DNA of 64,000 nucleotides from Parascedosporium putredinis. Lineage: Eukaryota > Ascomycota > Sordariomycetes > Microascales > Microascaceae. Each line of letters begins with the position of its first letter. Within the stretch, counting starts at the first letter, position 1. The DNA is taken from positions 992,001 to 1,056,000 of the forward strand of contig CASHTG010000004.1 of the NCBI GenBank assembly GCA_949357655.1. Reading direction: 5' to 3'. Positions 1-10,062 of the stretch are shown here, piece after piece. Below the pieces are notes generated by a model that saw only the letters and a program-made list of their open reading frames with translations, was not told the DNA's origin and made no database searches. The position numbers were made by a program, and so were the translations under genes.

Positions 1-1007
1 CTTATTCTTGGTCTTCTTGCCGTCCTTGAGCGTGCGCGTCGCCGACGCGGTTTGCTCGGCCGGAACGTACAGGAGAGGCGCAAGTTCGAGAGTCGAAAAG
101 GTACCGTCAGAGAACTTTATCAACCGCTCCATTTTCGCCCTCCTCTCCTTCAGCCCCTCGGGGGTCCACACCTTGTTCGTCACTTCTGCCGCCGTAGCCT
201 GCTGGGAGCTTCCCTCCCCATCTCTGGACCCATGGCTACGGCGTTCCGTCAAAGTCGACGCCCGTGATCAGGCCTTCGCCCACGGCATCGGGCCTGTAAG
301 TTACAACGAGGCAGATGAGCCCGCGGGGGCGGAAGAAGCCGGCGTTGGCGCGGTCTAAGAACGTGTTTGACCTGAAACGGCTCTGGGCCTCCATGGCGGC
401 GTCCACGGCGAGACCGAGGGTCGCGTCGAGCAACATCATTATAGGCTCCGGATACGCTAAACCGGCAAACCCCGCGAGGTTGATGGCGAAAATATATGGG
501 TTGGGAACGAGCGACGTGTTGAAGGTGTCGACAAAATCTAAAAAGTATCCTCGCTGATCCCCTTGTCAGCTAGGATTGGGGCATGGACTCTCATAAAGCC
601 GCGGGCTCGCGTCTTGGGCCGCCTCTGTGGGATGATGACGGGTAGCGAGAGCCTCGTCTCGGGAAGCGAGGCAGACACGGGATGCCTGTCGATGAACTCC
701 TGGGCTAATCCGATGGGATCCGTTTTGGCTTGGCGGCTGGCTTTTCCTCCTTATCGCTACCGGGTGCCGGGGCCTCGCGGTCCTCGGTGGCAGTCGTCGC
801 CTCTGCATCGCGCGTCGCGGCTTTCTTATCCTGTCGGTATCGGTACACCTCCGACACGAAGCCGACTCCAGTTGCGGCTGCCTGTACAAGCCAGTCGATG
901 GGGTCGTCGCTGTCTCTCCGTTTAATTGTACCTGGGGACTTGTGCATATGATGGTCGCGTTCCCGGAGGAGCTCCTGCTTAGCCTTGGTTAATAGCGTGG
1001 AAGCCAT
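1..1007 (-). CDS. Conserved fungal protein, 3' end beyond the left edge, frame-broken
   Basis: Reading the minus strand from the ATG at 1007 gives a basic, charged N-terminus (starts MASTLLTKAKQELL), a segment with VYRYRQDKK, then an Ala/Glu/Lys-rich linker. In shifted frames follow a conserved core (RARGFMRVHAPILADKGIS), a hydrophobic part (INLAGFAGLAYPEP), RFRSNTFLDRANAGFFRPRGL, and a C-terminal part with WTPEGLKERRAKMERLIKFS. The order RVHAPIL...GI...FL.FVDTFN...FFRPRGL matches a widespread uncharacterised Pezizomycotina family, recognised by memory only. The frame breaks near 706, 550 and 236. At 550 restoring one T to a T run continues the protein as DTFLDFVDTFN. The frame is still open at position 1, so the C-terminus is missing. 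Function is unknown. It could be a pseudogene, but the breaks match those in nearly all neighbouring genes. Confidence 0.72.
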
Positions 1008-3222
1008 TTTCTTTTCTTTCCTCGGCGGCGAGCACAAAGCGACGAGTAACTAATTCCACACTAGGCTTCCTGAAATGTAGTGAGGCCTGATTCTATCGTG
1101 GGTATCGATGGTGACGCTTTCCTAAATTTGTGAAGCTGATGATATATGGTATGTGAATGTTGACCGGCCAGACAAAAAAGCCATGACGGAGACCGCGTTA
1201 TTATACTCCAGGATAGTCCAACACAGCCACAGAACTATAATGAATATGTCCAAGACGATCCAGAGGCATCCCAGACGTTGCGAGCAAAAAAAACACGAAA
1301 TTCGCAGGTCCGTGACGAATCAACGATACGTCAGTGCCTTCAGGTTTCACTTGGCGGGAAGGATTTCACAATCGGCGGCGCCCACGGGCGCGCCCCGCGG
1401 AAGCCGAAAATCTTCACGCCAATGAAGTCGTTGGCTTAAATCTGTGCACTGCCCCTCATCTCTCCGAGTTGCACAAACATTGGACCAAGCAAGCTTATTT
1501 TGTCACCAGGATGGGTATGCTTTCCGCGACCTCTGGTGACATAGTCGAGATAAATAATTCGATCATATCTCCGTGGCTGAGAATTCTGACTTGTTCGAAA
1601 AGTAAATGGACATTTCATTTACAGAACGTTGAAGCCATTGAGCCAACAACATTGAAAGACACCACGGTGAGGCAGATGGACTCAATGGATCTACAATTGA
1701 TGTATGCTGAGCCCCCGCCAAGAGAGAGCCAGCCACCTACAAATCTACCCGAAATTTTGCAGTGCAGGTTTATAGTAGCTCCAAGGTTGAAGTAAGTCGT
1801 GCTCATGATGGCGTTCATGTCGATCGCGCATGTTAGGCATCCATATTCTAAAGGCCCACGCATTGCGACAAAGATATTCTCACCACAGTCTTCAGAGTTG
1901 GCGTTAGTCATTCCCTATTCGTGCTCAACTCAACCTATATTAGGCCTGACTAGTAAGATGATATCTCTTCTACATGTGGCCCATGGGGACTTTTTGGCAT
2001 CAAGACACCGCCACTAATCAGCTGTAAGTGCTCGCTGACATTGTATTACCGTAGAATCGGCTTGGGCTTTGGCTAGGATAATCTTTACCCCAGCCGAGAT
2101 ATGCATAGAACTACTGACCATGTAGTAAAGTCCCCCAGGAAGAAGATGGAAGATGATGGGAGGGAGATCCATAGATTGTTAACTACCGCGGGCGGCTACG
2201 CACGTGTCGACCTTGATGGACCCAGGAAGCAGGAATTCTTGGATGCCCGAGACCCGGAAGTTGTGATCCAGATTCCCCGGATAATAAAAACGGCCGATTC
2301 TATGCCTTCCAGAATAATAATTTTAGCTTGTCCCATCGCAGTTCGACTAGCCCTCTTGCCGTGACACAGTTATGGCGGAAAGCACCCCATGCACACCTTT
2401 CAAGGATAGTGTCGAGCGGTGATCCTCTGAAGATCCTTGTCAACTCTTTATCGCTTAAACACCGTGCAACATTATATATCTTCCATCTTGACGGAATCAC
2501 CCAGAATTACACATCTTGTAACAACTCTGCTACTTACTCCAGATCCCCTCAAAGCTGGAGATTCCAACCAAATATATCGGATTTTTGTCCCACAAGTTAC
2601 GAGTTAAGAGAGGAACACCGTGGTGCGCGGCCATTATAGCTGAACCTCCCCAATTGCTTCTCGGCAATCACAGTATATTTTGTCATGTGTGGTCAAGTTA
2701 GCCTCCCCGACGAAAATCTCCGTGTTCACAATACAACCGCAACAGCGACTGTGTGTTTAATCTCTTGTCTCAACGGCTCTACGTGCGGGGTTCTCCCCTT
2801 ATGGACGCAGTTCCAACTGAAATGGCGGGGCAGCGATAGCGGCGGGTATCAGAGGTGGGAGGACCTATGATTATTCTTCCATAATAGAGACTGCGTGAGT
2901 GATTTTACTAAAGAAGATCTAAATGATAGAGACTCCCAACCGTAGAGCACCAAGCACGCGAAGCATCCGCACAATGACGAGCGTTGACGCTGCGCGCAAG
3001 ACGGACAGTGCGTGCGGTAACCGGAGACACTGTAGATTATTCGTCACACAGCGTTTTTTATCTATTTATAAGCATCAAGCTTCCTGAGCTTTCTCGTTGG
3101 GTCTCGAGATATTGGAGTTTGGGCTCAACCTGGAAGAATAACTATCGCTATTCGAAGCCGTATGTTCGCATCGCATCAACCCCCTACCTCAAGCAACCCA
3201 AGATCCCTTCTCCACCACAGTC
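1008..3222. other. Gene-poor stretch with decayed-looking minus-strand ORFs
   Basis: No convincing gene. On the minus strand the open stretches 2500-2300, 1911-1615 and 1618-1436 lie in a row. One encodes a hydrophobic, cysteine-containing peptide of 98 residues (starts MTNANSEDCGENIF), and further along a membrane-like segment (LWIVLDIFIIVLWLCW) is readable. Stops separate the pieces, and no family is recognisable. They could be exons of an unrecognised gene or remnants of one. Base composition is more AT-rich than in the flanking genes. Confidence 0.3.
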
Positions 3223-3696
3223 ATGCCAATCACGACCGACTTCAAGCTCCCCGCATCTCCCCAAAACCTCGCCCTGTCGCCAGGAGAGGGGCAGAGCGAC
3301 GCCTTGTTCGTCGCATTCATCTCAGGCGACGACGTCAACACAAAGCAACCGTGGTGCCCCGACGTGAGAGCCGCGCTTCCGCACGTAAAGGCAGCCTTCT
3401 CCGCCGATGGCGCGCCAGAGGCCGCTCTCTGGTCAGTCGGCCAGCGTGACGAGTATGTTTGGGCCCTTTTTCTTGCCGTGTTCCCTGCGCGTGAAGCTGT
3501 ACGTTTGACTGAAGACGTTGTCGTCTGTAGGTGGAGGCAAAACACCAACCCGGTCCGCACAAAGTGGAACGTCCACAATATCCCTACCGTGGTGCGCTAC
3601 CAGCGTGTCGATGGCAAGATTCAGGAAACTGGACGCTTGGTAGAAGGGGAGATTTTGAACGAGAGGAAGCTGAGCGCCTTGATTAAAGGCCAATAG
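3223..3696 (+). CDS. Thioredoxin-like protein of the TXNDC17/Clot (DUF953) family
   Basis: Two exons, 3223-3452 and 3531-3696, with a 78-bp intron (GTATGT...TAG). The intron length is a multiple of three, so the unspliced frame also stays open. The spliced protein is about 131 residues, close to the usual size of cytosolic TXNDC17 (TRP14) relatives. It begins MPITTDFKLPASPQ, has the family active-site region PWCPDVRAALP (about residues 46-56), and after the splice QRDEWRQNTNPVRT followed by IPTVVRY, the cis-Pro strand of a thioredoxin fold. The active site reads C-P-D-V instead of the animal C-P-D-C, so only the N-terminal cysteine is kept. A dithiol mechanism is therefore unlikely unless another cysteine helps. 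There is no signal peptide, so it is presumably cytosolic. The frame is intact, unlike most neighbours. Confidence 0.88.
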   Translation: MPITTDFKLPASPQNLALSPGEGQSDALFVAFISGDDVNTKQPWCPDVRAALPHVKAAFSADGAPEAALWSVGQRDEYVWALFLAVFPAREAVRLTEDVVVCRWRQNTNPVRTKWNVHNIPTVVRYQRVDGKIQETGRLVEGEILNERKLSALIKGQ

Positions 3697-4710
3697 AGTC
3701 CGCCCCGGGTATAATTGTTGGGGGAGGTTGCTGCCTTTTCTAAGGAGCTATATATCTTTGATACAGTAACACGTCACCTCACCAAAGAAAAAGAAGACTG
3801 GTATAGCTTGCAACCTTTATTTGTAATCACCGGGTTACATCTGATCATCTATGAAAAAACCCCAGAATGAAATGCTTACACCGCTAACTTGGTACATCCA
3901 ATATTCCGGAGATGGAGCGCAGGAAGGCCCTAACGCCATCGCCTGCATCCTTCCATCCAAACCAGCCATCTATACCGCCGCCGTGTGCAGGTACCCCGCT
4001 TGTGAGCCATGGATGGCGGGCTCTCGTAAAATTCTAATTCTAGACCATTTGGATTGGCCCCTTGTCCCCGCCCGGAGCAGCCTGCCCGTACGCCGTGATG
4101 CGTCGCTGCGATATGTGCAGGTGTATACTTTGATCACCTTCCTTGGTTCGGTGCGAATCCCACACCTCCATCAGCTGAGCCCCGGGTTGCCCTGCATTGG
4201 GTAGCAGAAGGCGAAGCGAGGAACCTGGACTTGCAGCCCGAGGGCTTGGTCCGTTGCTCAGCGTTCGCGACAAATCGCGGCTATCAAGACCCCGACACGC
4301 GGGTACCCGCGGTCTTGGTCGGGAAGTCACTGGTGACGACAAGTTCCCGGAGTAATGGAAAAGTTCACAGCTCAGGGGGTTATCAGATTAACCTCTACGA
4401 CATGAAGCTCGCGGTGTGATTCAGTAAGAAAAGCACTTGGTTGAGTGAGCTTGGGCAATATCAATCAAAGTTGCCTACTCGCTTGTATACGGGCTCCAAT
4501 ATCTTGGCCCCGGTGAGGCCTCGATCACAACAGACGACGTAATCCTAAAAGAGATTCTGATAGGGCCAACGTAGTGTAACTGAAAGGGGCCAAAAAGGTG
4601 AAATTTCTTTTTAGCTCATGTTGTGTCGCGCTCTATCCCCATTCAGCCCCGAAACAAAAGTTCGTCAGAGGGTCTTGACTACCTGTCTATAGGGTGACGG
4701 CACCACTAGA

Positions 4711-4760
4711 AAACCCCTCCGATGCATGTCAGACTTCGGCTGAAGATAACTGAGGGGTTT
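4711..4760. repeat. Inverted repeat, 9-bp perfect arms
   Basis: AAACCCCTC at 4711-4719 is repeated as its reverse complement GAGGGGTTT at 4752-4760. A smaller CTTC/GAAG stem lies inside the loop. It is in non-coding DNA with no adjacent gene end, so terminator or regulatory function cannot be assigned. Confidence 0.5.
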
Positions 4761-6068
4761 AACAAAGATGACAACCACGGGCTATCGAGCCTTACATCCG
4801 GCCCCCAAGCATGCTCACAAATGATGACAGGGGAAAACAAGCGCATCCAACCAAACAGACGGGGAGGGAAATGGAAAAGCGAAGAGAAATGAAGAAGAAA
4901 GTCAAGGGAGCTCCCTATTCGAGGGAGACCCATGGCTGTCACGATAACAAATTCCATAAGCGTGAGCCGCGGCAGCCGAAGCTACGAGCAGGTGATGTCC
5001 GGCGCGCTCGGCGTGCCCAACCTCTTCGGCCCCCAACGAGGGAAACCACCAAAAGAAAAAATTCCCACTTGTCGCATCGCGAGCGTACCAATAGGAATGG
5101 ATAATAAAATTCTTAATCAGATTTTAGAGAGAAACAAAACGGCCAAGACTGCCAGTTTGGGTGCTGACAAAAGTTGGGGCTGTGCCGGGCAGTCCGGCGC
5201 GGCGGGGAAACACAAAATAGATTTATTTTCGGCCGATGGATGGAGCAACAAGTCCCAGTGCTGCGCTGTACTATACTTACTTACCTGTCCGACCCTGAGA
5301 AGGATGTGGGTGGGAAGGGAAAGGGAGCAGACTGCGGCAGTTAGGGCGATCGGGACCCTGGAGTTCCGAAGATCCTGTGCAATCCCTCGCCCCGGTGATC
5401 CGGGGAGCAGAAGAGCAGGTATAGCGTGCAAACAATGGTTACAATATTTGACGTAGGGCTAAGAAGCTTAGTGCTTATCGTCCCTTTTGTTTCTTCACCC
5501 GTCGTTTCTTGCACCACTCACAGCCAAGTGGTACATGTAGTTTGTGTGCGGGGGCAATGTTGTCTGACTGCGCCCCAACCCAAAAGGAAAAGGAAGGGGA
5601 CCCTAGAATAAACAATCCGGCCTTTGCCATGCCTTTTTTGTTTGTTCCCGCGCCAGCCCGCCGCCGGCTATTGTGCCCTCGAGGGATTGGGGGTCAACCC
5701 CGCAGGCTGTGCCTTTAGACGCCGATTCGCCCAGGTACGTCTTGCGTACAGGCATTGTGCACGCATTCTCACGTACCAAATTTTTACCTTTTTCGCCTAT
5801 TCACGCATTTCCAATTCCATAGGGCCCAACTTTGCATGCAGGTGAGATCCCAAATTATCGGGTAGGCTGACGGCCGACGCTGACAAAACTGCGCACCGCA
5901 ACCGTTAGACGAGGGGCGCTGTCACGATACCACCGCATCCATCTCACCAGCACACCACCAGCCCGGTGGTAACCCACGAGGGCAGGACATGGTTTCCCGC
6001 TGTCGGCAATATGGAAGAGGAGTCCCAGAGGGAAGGCTAGCTCGGGAAGAAGAAAGAAAAAAAAAAAG

Positions 6069-6076
6069 TATATAAT
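6069..6076 (+). promoter_or_regulatory. TATA-like box of the repeat-protein gene
   Basis: TATATAAT about 260 bp upstream of the ATG at 6336, followed by a pyrimidine-rich stretch that would form the 5' leader. The arrangement supports 6336 as the true start. Confidence 0.5.
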
Positions 6077-6335
6077 GTTCTTGAGGCTCCGTCCAATATC
6101 ATCTTTTTTCGATCCTCATCACCATCCAAACAATCAACAGCTTTCCTATCGTCTTTTCCTATATCATTTTCTTATCTCCTTTGTTGTCTTCTCTTTTTCC
6201 TTATTTCCTATATCTCGTCGATTTTCCTATCTTCGCTTCTTCAAAGTTGTTTAGAGAGACCACACCCCATCCTACATAATCAACCAAATCCCACCTACAA
6301 ATAAATCCCACACCCAAAAGAAAATCACCAAGAAA

Positions 6336-7428
6336 ATGCAGTACTCCGCCGCTTTCCTCGCCCTCTTCGCCGCTTCCGGCGCCATGGCCGGCGCCCGCCC
6401 CGGCTCCAGCTACCACCGCTCCGACAAGTCCGTCACCATCTCCCTCCGCGGTGCGGCGGCCGAGTCCGAGGTCGTCTTCCGCCGCGAGCCCGGCGACCGC
6501 CCCTTCGCCGGCCGCCCCGACAACAACGGCCCCTTTGAGGAGGTCGAGCTCACCCTCGGCGACGACGTGCAAAACGACGAGCTCCGCTGCCAGGTCCTCG
6601 ACCAGGACCGCAACCCCATCGTCGTCCTCCGCGGCAACAACACCGACAACACCTTTGCCGACGGCGACAAGGGTGCCTGGAAGTTCCGCGCCCCCACCAA
6701 CGTCCACAAGGTCGTCTGCAGCCAGGACTTTGAGAAGATTGATCCCCAAGACGACCGCCTCGCCGTCACCGTGCTCCTCCAGAACGACAGCACCGGTCTC
6801 CCCGCCGTCTCAGCGGCGTCGTCGACAACACCGTCGACGTGGCCCAGGACGAGGTCTTTGACACCGTCACCCTCATGGTCACCGGCGAGTTCGTCGACCC
6901 CGCGCTCCGCTGCCAGATCATCGGCGAGGACGACAAGCCCCTCGTCATCCTCCGCGGTGCCAACACCGACGAGACCTTTGCCGACGGCGGCAAGGGCGCC
7001 TGGACCATCCGCACCCCGGCCAAGGTCAAGAAGGTCACCTGCAACCCGGCCTTCCAGCAGATCGACCCCACCGATGACCGCCTCCAGGTCACCGTCAACC
7101 TCAACGGCCAGGGCGGCTCCAACGACTTCCGCCTCAGCGGTGCCGTCAACAACTTCGTCCAGGTCACCGACGGTCTCGAGTATGACCAGGTCACCCTCTC
7201 CGTCACCGGCGATCTCGTCGACCCCACTCTCCGCTGCCAGCTCATCCCCGTCGTCTTCACCACCCAGGTTGTCGGCGGCGACCAGCCGAGGAGAAGCCCG
7301 TCACCGTCACCCGCGGCGAGAACGTCGACGTCACCTTTGCTGACGGCGGCAAGGGCGCCTGGGCTTTCGAGTCTGACGCTATTGCCAAGATCGTCTGCGA
7401 CCCCGCCTTCAAGCAGGGTACCGCTTAA
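6336..7428 (+). CDS. Secreted protein made of three tandem repeats, unknown function
   Basis: Begins with a signal peptide (MQYSAAFLALFAASGAMAG). Three copies of a roughly 105-residue unit follow. Each carries the pattern LTLxxxxxxxxLRCQ, then a V-x-R-G-x-N-x-D-x-TFADGGKGAW block, then V-x-C, then an IDPxDDRLxVTV block in the first two copies. Each repeat has two conserved cysteines (LRCQ and KVVCSQ/KVTCNP/KIVCDP), which probably pair. The frame breaks once near 6806 and once near 7292. Each break equals loss of one base, and downstream the repeat consensus resumes, ending CDPAFKQGTA-stop at 7426-7428. Corrected length is about 364 residues. There is no intron. A TATA-like box and pyrimidine-rich leader precede it. 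The family is not recognised; repeats and secretion suggest a wall or extracellular role. Third positions are strongly C-rich, as in highly expressed fungal genes. Confidence 0.82.
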
Positions 7429-8713
7429 ACGAGCATCGAGGCATGGCCTTCTTCTTCTCTTCTCTTTTTTTTTCTTTTCATTCGGGGATCATCTAGAGCA
7501 TATTCGGGGGCTAGGTTTCGGGGTCCATAGAACTATAGAAGGCAAGGGAGCTTTTGGTTTTCTGTTTTACTCTTTTTGGCTTTTTCAGGATTTAGATTGG
7601 TTGGTTGGTCTCACTGGCACTTTTTCTCTTCGCAAATTGGAAGGGTATTTTTCTTCTATTTGAATTTCAAAGTCTCTTGTTTGCTTTCTGAAAGTACGAC
7701 CTCGTCGTGTCAACTTCAATCACTGTCCCTACAAAGAACTATAAATATACTTTATTAAATACACGCTCCTTAATTATACATCCACGGCTCCCTCGATGTC
7801 TCTCCCCTCCTATCCTCGATATTGAATCCCTAAGCTTAGCCTCGGTCTTTGCTAAACCGAAAAACGGACTTATAACTACCCAAACATGTAAAAGTGGCAC
7901 TCAACAGTTTGCCGAGGGATGAGGAATGTTTAGAGTTTTGCCAACAAACACGCTCGCATCTACTTCCGCGCCGCAAGTAATCCATCCATAAGCCCCCACG
8001 AAACCTCATCCAGCCCGTCACCACGACGTGTACCAATATCCTGCAATCTGCGGCTCTAGCCATCCACCACCTCTGGAATTCTGCTGCCTGGATCCTACAC
8101 GGGATTTTATAAGGCTGCCTAAAATCGCACGGGCAACTTGCCCTCTCCACACGTGGAGACCGGGAGCCAAACGCAGCAGCTAGATCTGAATCCTCGTTCA
8201 TCATTGGTGCCCATCCGACAATAGTTGATGTATTGCCCACCACTCATCATGATTGTAAGGGTGTGGATGGAACCTCGCCGGTGACGAGATCAACAATGGA
8301 TCCCATTCAACAAAAAACTCGAGACTGCGACCCGGGTGCGACGGCCCGTGGGAGAGGGAGTCCAGCCCCTCACCTCCGTCCGATTCGAGTGCCGGTCGTG
8401 CGGAGGTTAGTGGGTTTAGTGTCATTGCCAGGGTCGCCTTAGCGCGTTGTGGAGTTCAATGTTGTATGTGCGCATCGCGCTAAACGATTTGTCTGGCGCT
8501 ACTTTGTCGGAATAAAAACTTCGGCGACTTGGAGCCGAAGAGGGGACAGGAGGATGAGGGGCAGTCTATAAAGGTGCACGACAACCACCTCCGCCTTTTT
8601 TGGTTACTTAATCTCTCATCTCTCCGTCACTCCTGCTTGACGATTGTTTCTCATACCTGGTCTCGGCTCAATTCCCCGTAAGCGTCTTTCTATCGAGTTA
8701 CGACCCGTTCATC
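7429..8713. other. Intergenic: 3' region of the repeat-protein gene and promoter of the hydrolase gene
   Basis: Starts with T-rich sequence as expected for a fungal 3' UTR. No ORF with family features. The right end holds a TATA-like box at 8566 and a CT-rich leader. Confidence 0.6.
8566..8573 (+). promoter_or_regulatory. TATA-like box of the LovD-like gene
   Basis: CTATAAAG about 140 bp upstream of the ATG at 8714. The same motif at the same spacing occurs at 14258 before another gene of this window. Confidence 0.5.
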
Positions 8714-10062
8714 ATGTCCAACTTCGAGGAGCTCATGGCCCAGGCCACCGTGCGCGGCTCTCAAACCATTCACGGCTGCGTCTACGGCGCGATTGATAAG
8801 AACGGCAAGTCTTATCCTGGCTCTTTAACCCAGAAATCTCTAAGGGGGAAACATCCGCTGACTCGTAAAATCCACGCTTCTCGTAGGCCGCGAATTCTGC
8901 TCCAACGCCCTCGGCTTCAACGGCGTCGCACCCGACGCAGCCCCCGTCAGCGCAGACGCCACGTACTGGACCGCCTCGTGCTCCAAAGTCGTAGGAACCA
9001 TTGCCGCCCTCCAATGCGTCGAAAAGGGCCTAATCGGCCTCGATGACCCCGTCGACAAAGTCCTCCTGAGCTCGCTAACCCGGACATCATTACGCCCGGA
9101 CCGGACGGCACGAGCTTTACGCTGGCCCCCGCCACCAAGAAGATCACCCTCCGCCACCTCCTCTGCCACACTGCCGGACTATCGTACGACGCGTTCAACC
9201 CGGTCTTGCAGGCCTGGCGGCAATCGCGCGGAGAGGCGCCCATGGGTCTCAACGGCACCGTGGTGCAGGGCCACTCTGTGCCGCTCATGTACGAGCCGGG
9301 AGAGAGCTGGTCTTACGGAGGCAATATAGATGTACGTGGGGAAACCCTTCCCAAAAAAACCCCTTAGTTTACCGAGACCCACGCTTTTTGAACTAATCGC
9401 GGACGACACATGACCAGTGGGCCGGAGAGCTCGTGGCAAGGCTACACAAAACCACGCTCGAGGAGTATCTACAAGAAAACGTATTCAAGCCCCTCGGCAT
9501 GACCTCCACCACCTTCCGCCTCGAAAGCACCCCGACGTCGCCAAGCGGCTCCTCAAGACCGCCGAGCGCGTCGAGGGCGGCGCGCTCAAGGACGCCGCCG
9601 TCCCCTGGCCCGCGCACGCGCCGAGGACTGCGCGGGCGCGGGCCTGTACACGAGCGTATCCGACTTCCTCAAGCTCCTGCACGATCTGGTACGCGACGAG
9701 CCCACGCTCCTCACAAAAGAGACCATCGAGGGCGAGATGTACCGGCCGCAGTTCGCGCACGGCAGCGGCAACATCCGGGGGCTCGTCAACGGCGCGGGCA
9801 TGGTGGCGGCCATGACCAAGACGACCGTCATGGACGGGCTCAACTGGGGGCTGGGCGGGGTCTACGCCGAAGCCGACGTTGGCGTGCTGCCCGAGGGCTC
9901 CCTGTGCTGGGGAGGCCTCCCGAACATTGTGTGGTTCGCGAACAGGGGAAGGGTGTTGGGGGTTTCTTTGCGACGCAGGTGATTCCTCCCGGGGACGCGC
10001 TGTGCGGGGATTTGGTCGGGAAGTTTGGCGTAGAGGTCTTTCGCTTGGCAGCTTCGTCCTGA
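8714..10062 (+). CDS. Beta-lactamase-fold serine hydrolase / transesterase, LovD-like
   Basis: Product of the class C beta-lactamase / EstB / LovD family. Motifs in order: TASCSKVVG, the SxxK catalytic motif; LRHLLCHTAGLSYD; WSYGGNIDWAGELV with the catalytic tyrosine; FKPLGMTSTTF; YTSVSDFLKLLHDL; and near the C-terminus FFATQVIPPGD, which marks the fungal LovD-like group. Such enzymes hydrolyse esters or move acyl groups between a carrier and a small molecule. A short first exon ends near 8800; an intron runs to about 8886, but its donor is unclear. A second intron (about 9331-9418) separates GGNID from WAGEL. Four single-base losses (near 9067, 9531, 9622 and 9948) must be bridged; after each the family sequence continues, to the stop at 10060-10062. 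No signal peptide. No polyketide synthase is nearby, so the substrate is unknown. Confidence 0.85.

Larger units (their letters stand above)
3697..6335. other. Intergenic, no supported gene; 5' end region of the repeat-protein gene
   Basis: Only short overlapping ORFs without family features. Contains a small stem-loop (4711-4760, listed separately). From about 6100 to 6250 there is a pyrimidine-rich leader typical of well-expressed fungal genes, feeding into the start codon at 6336. Confidence 0.6.

Noticed and set aside
4932..5456. 174-codon open frame on the plus strand
   Set aside because: No signal, domain or codon bias; composition resembles surrounding non-coding DNA.
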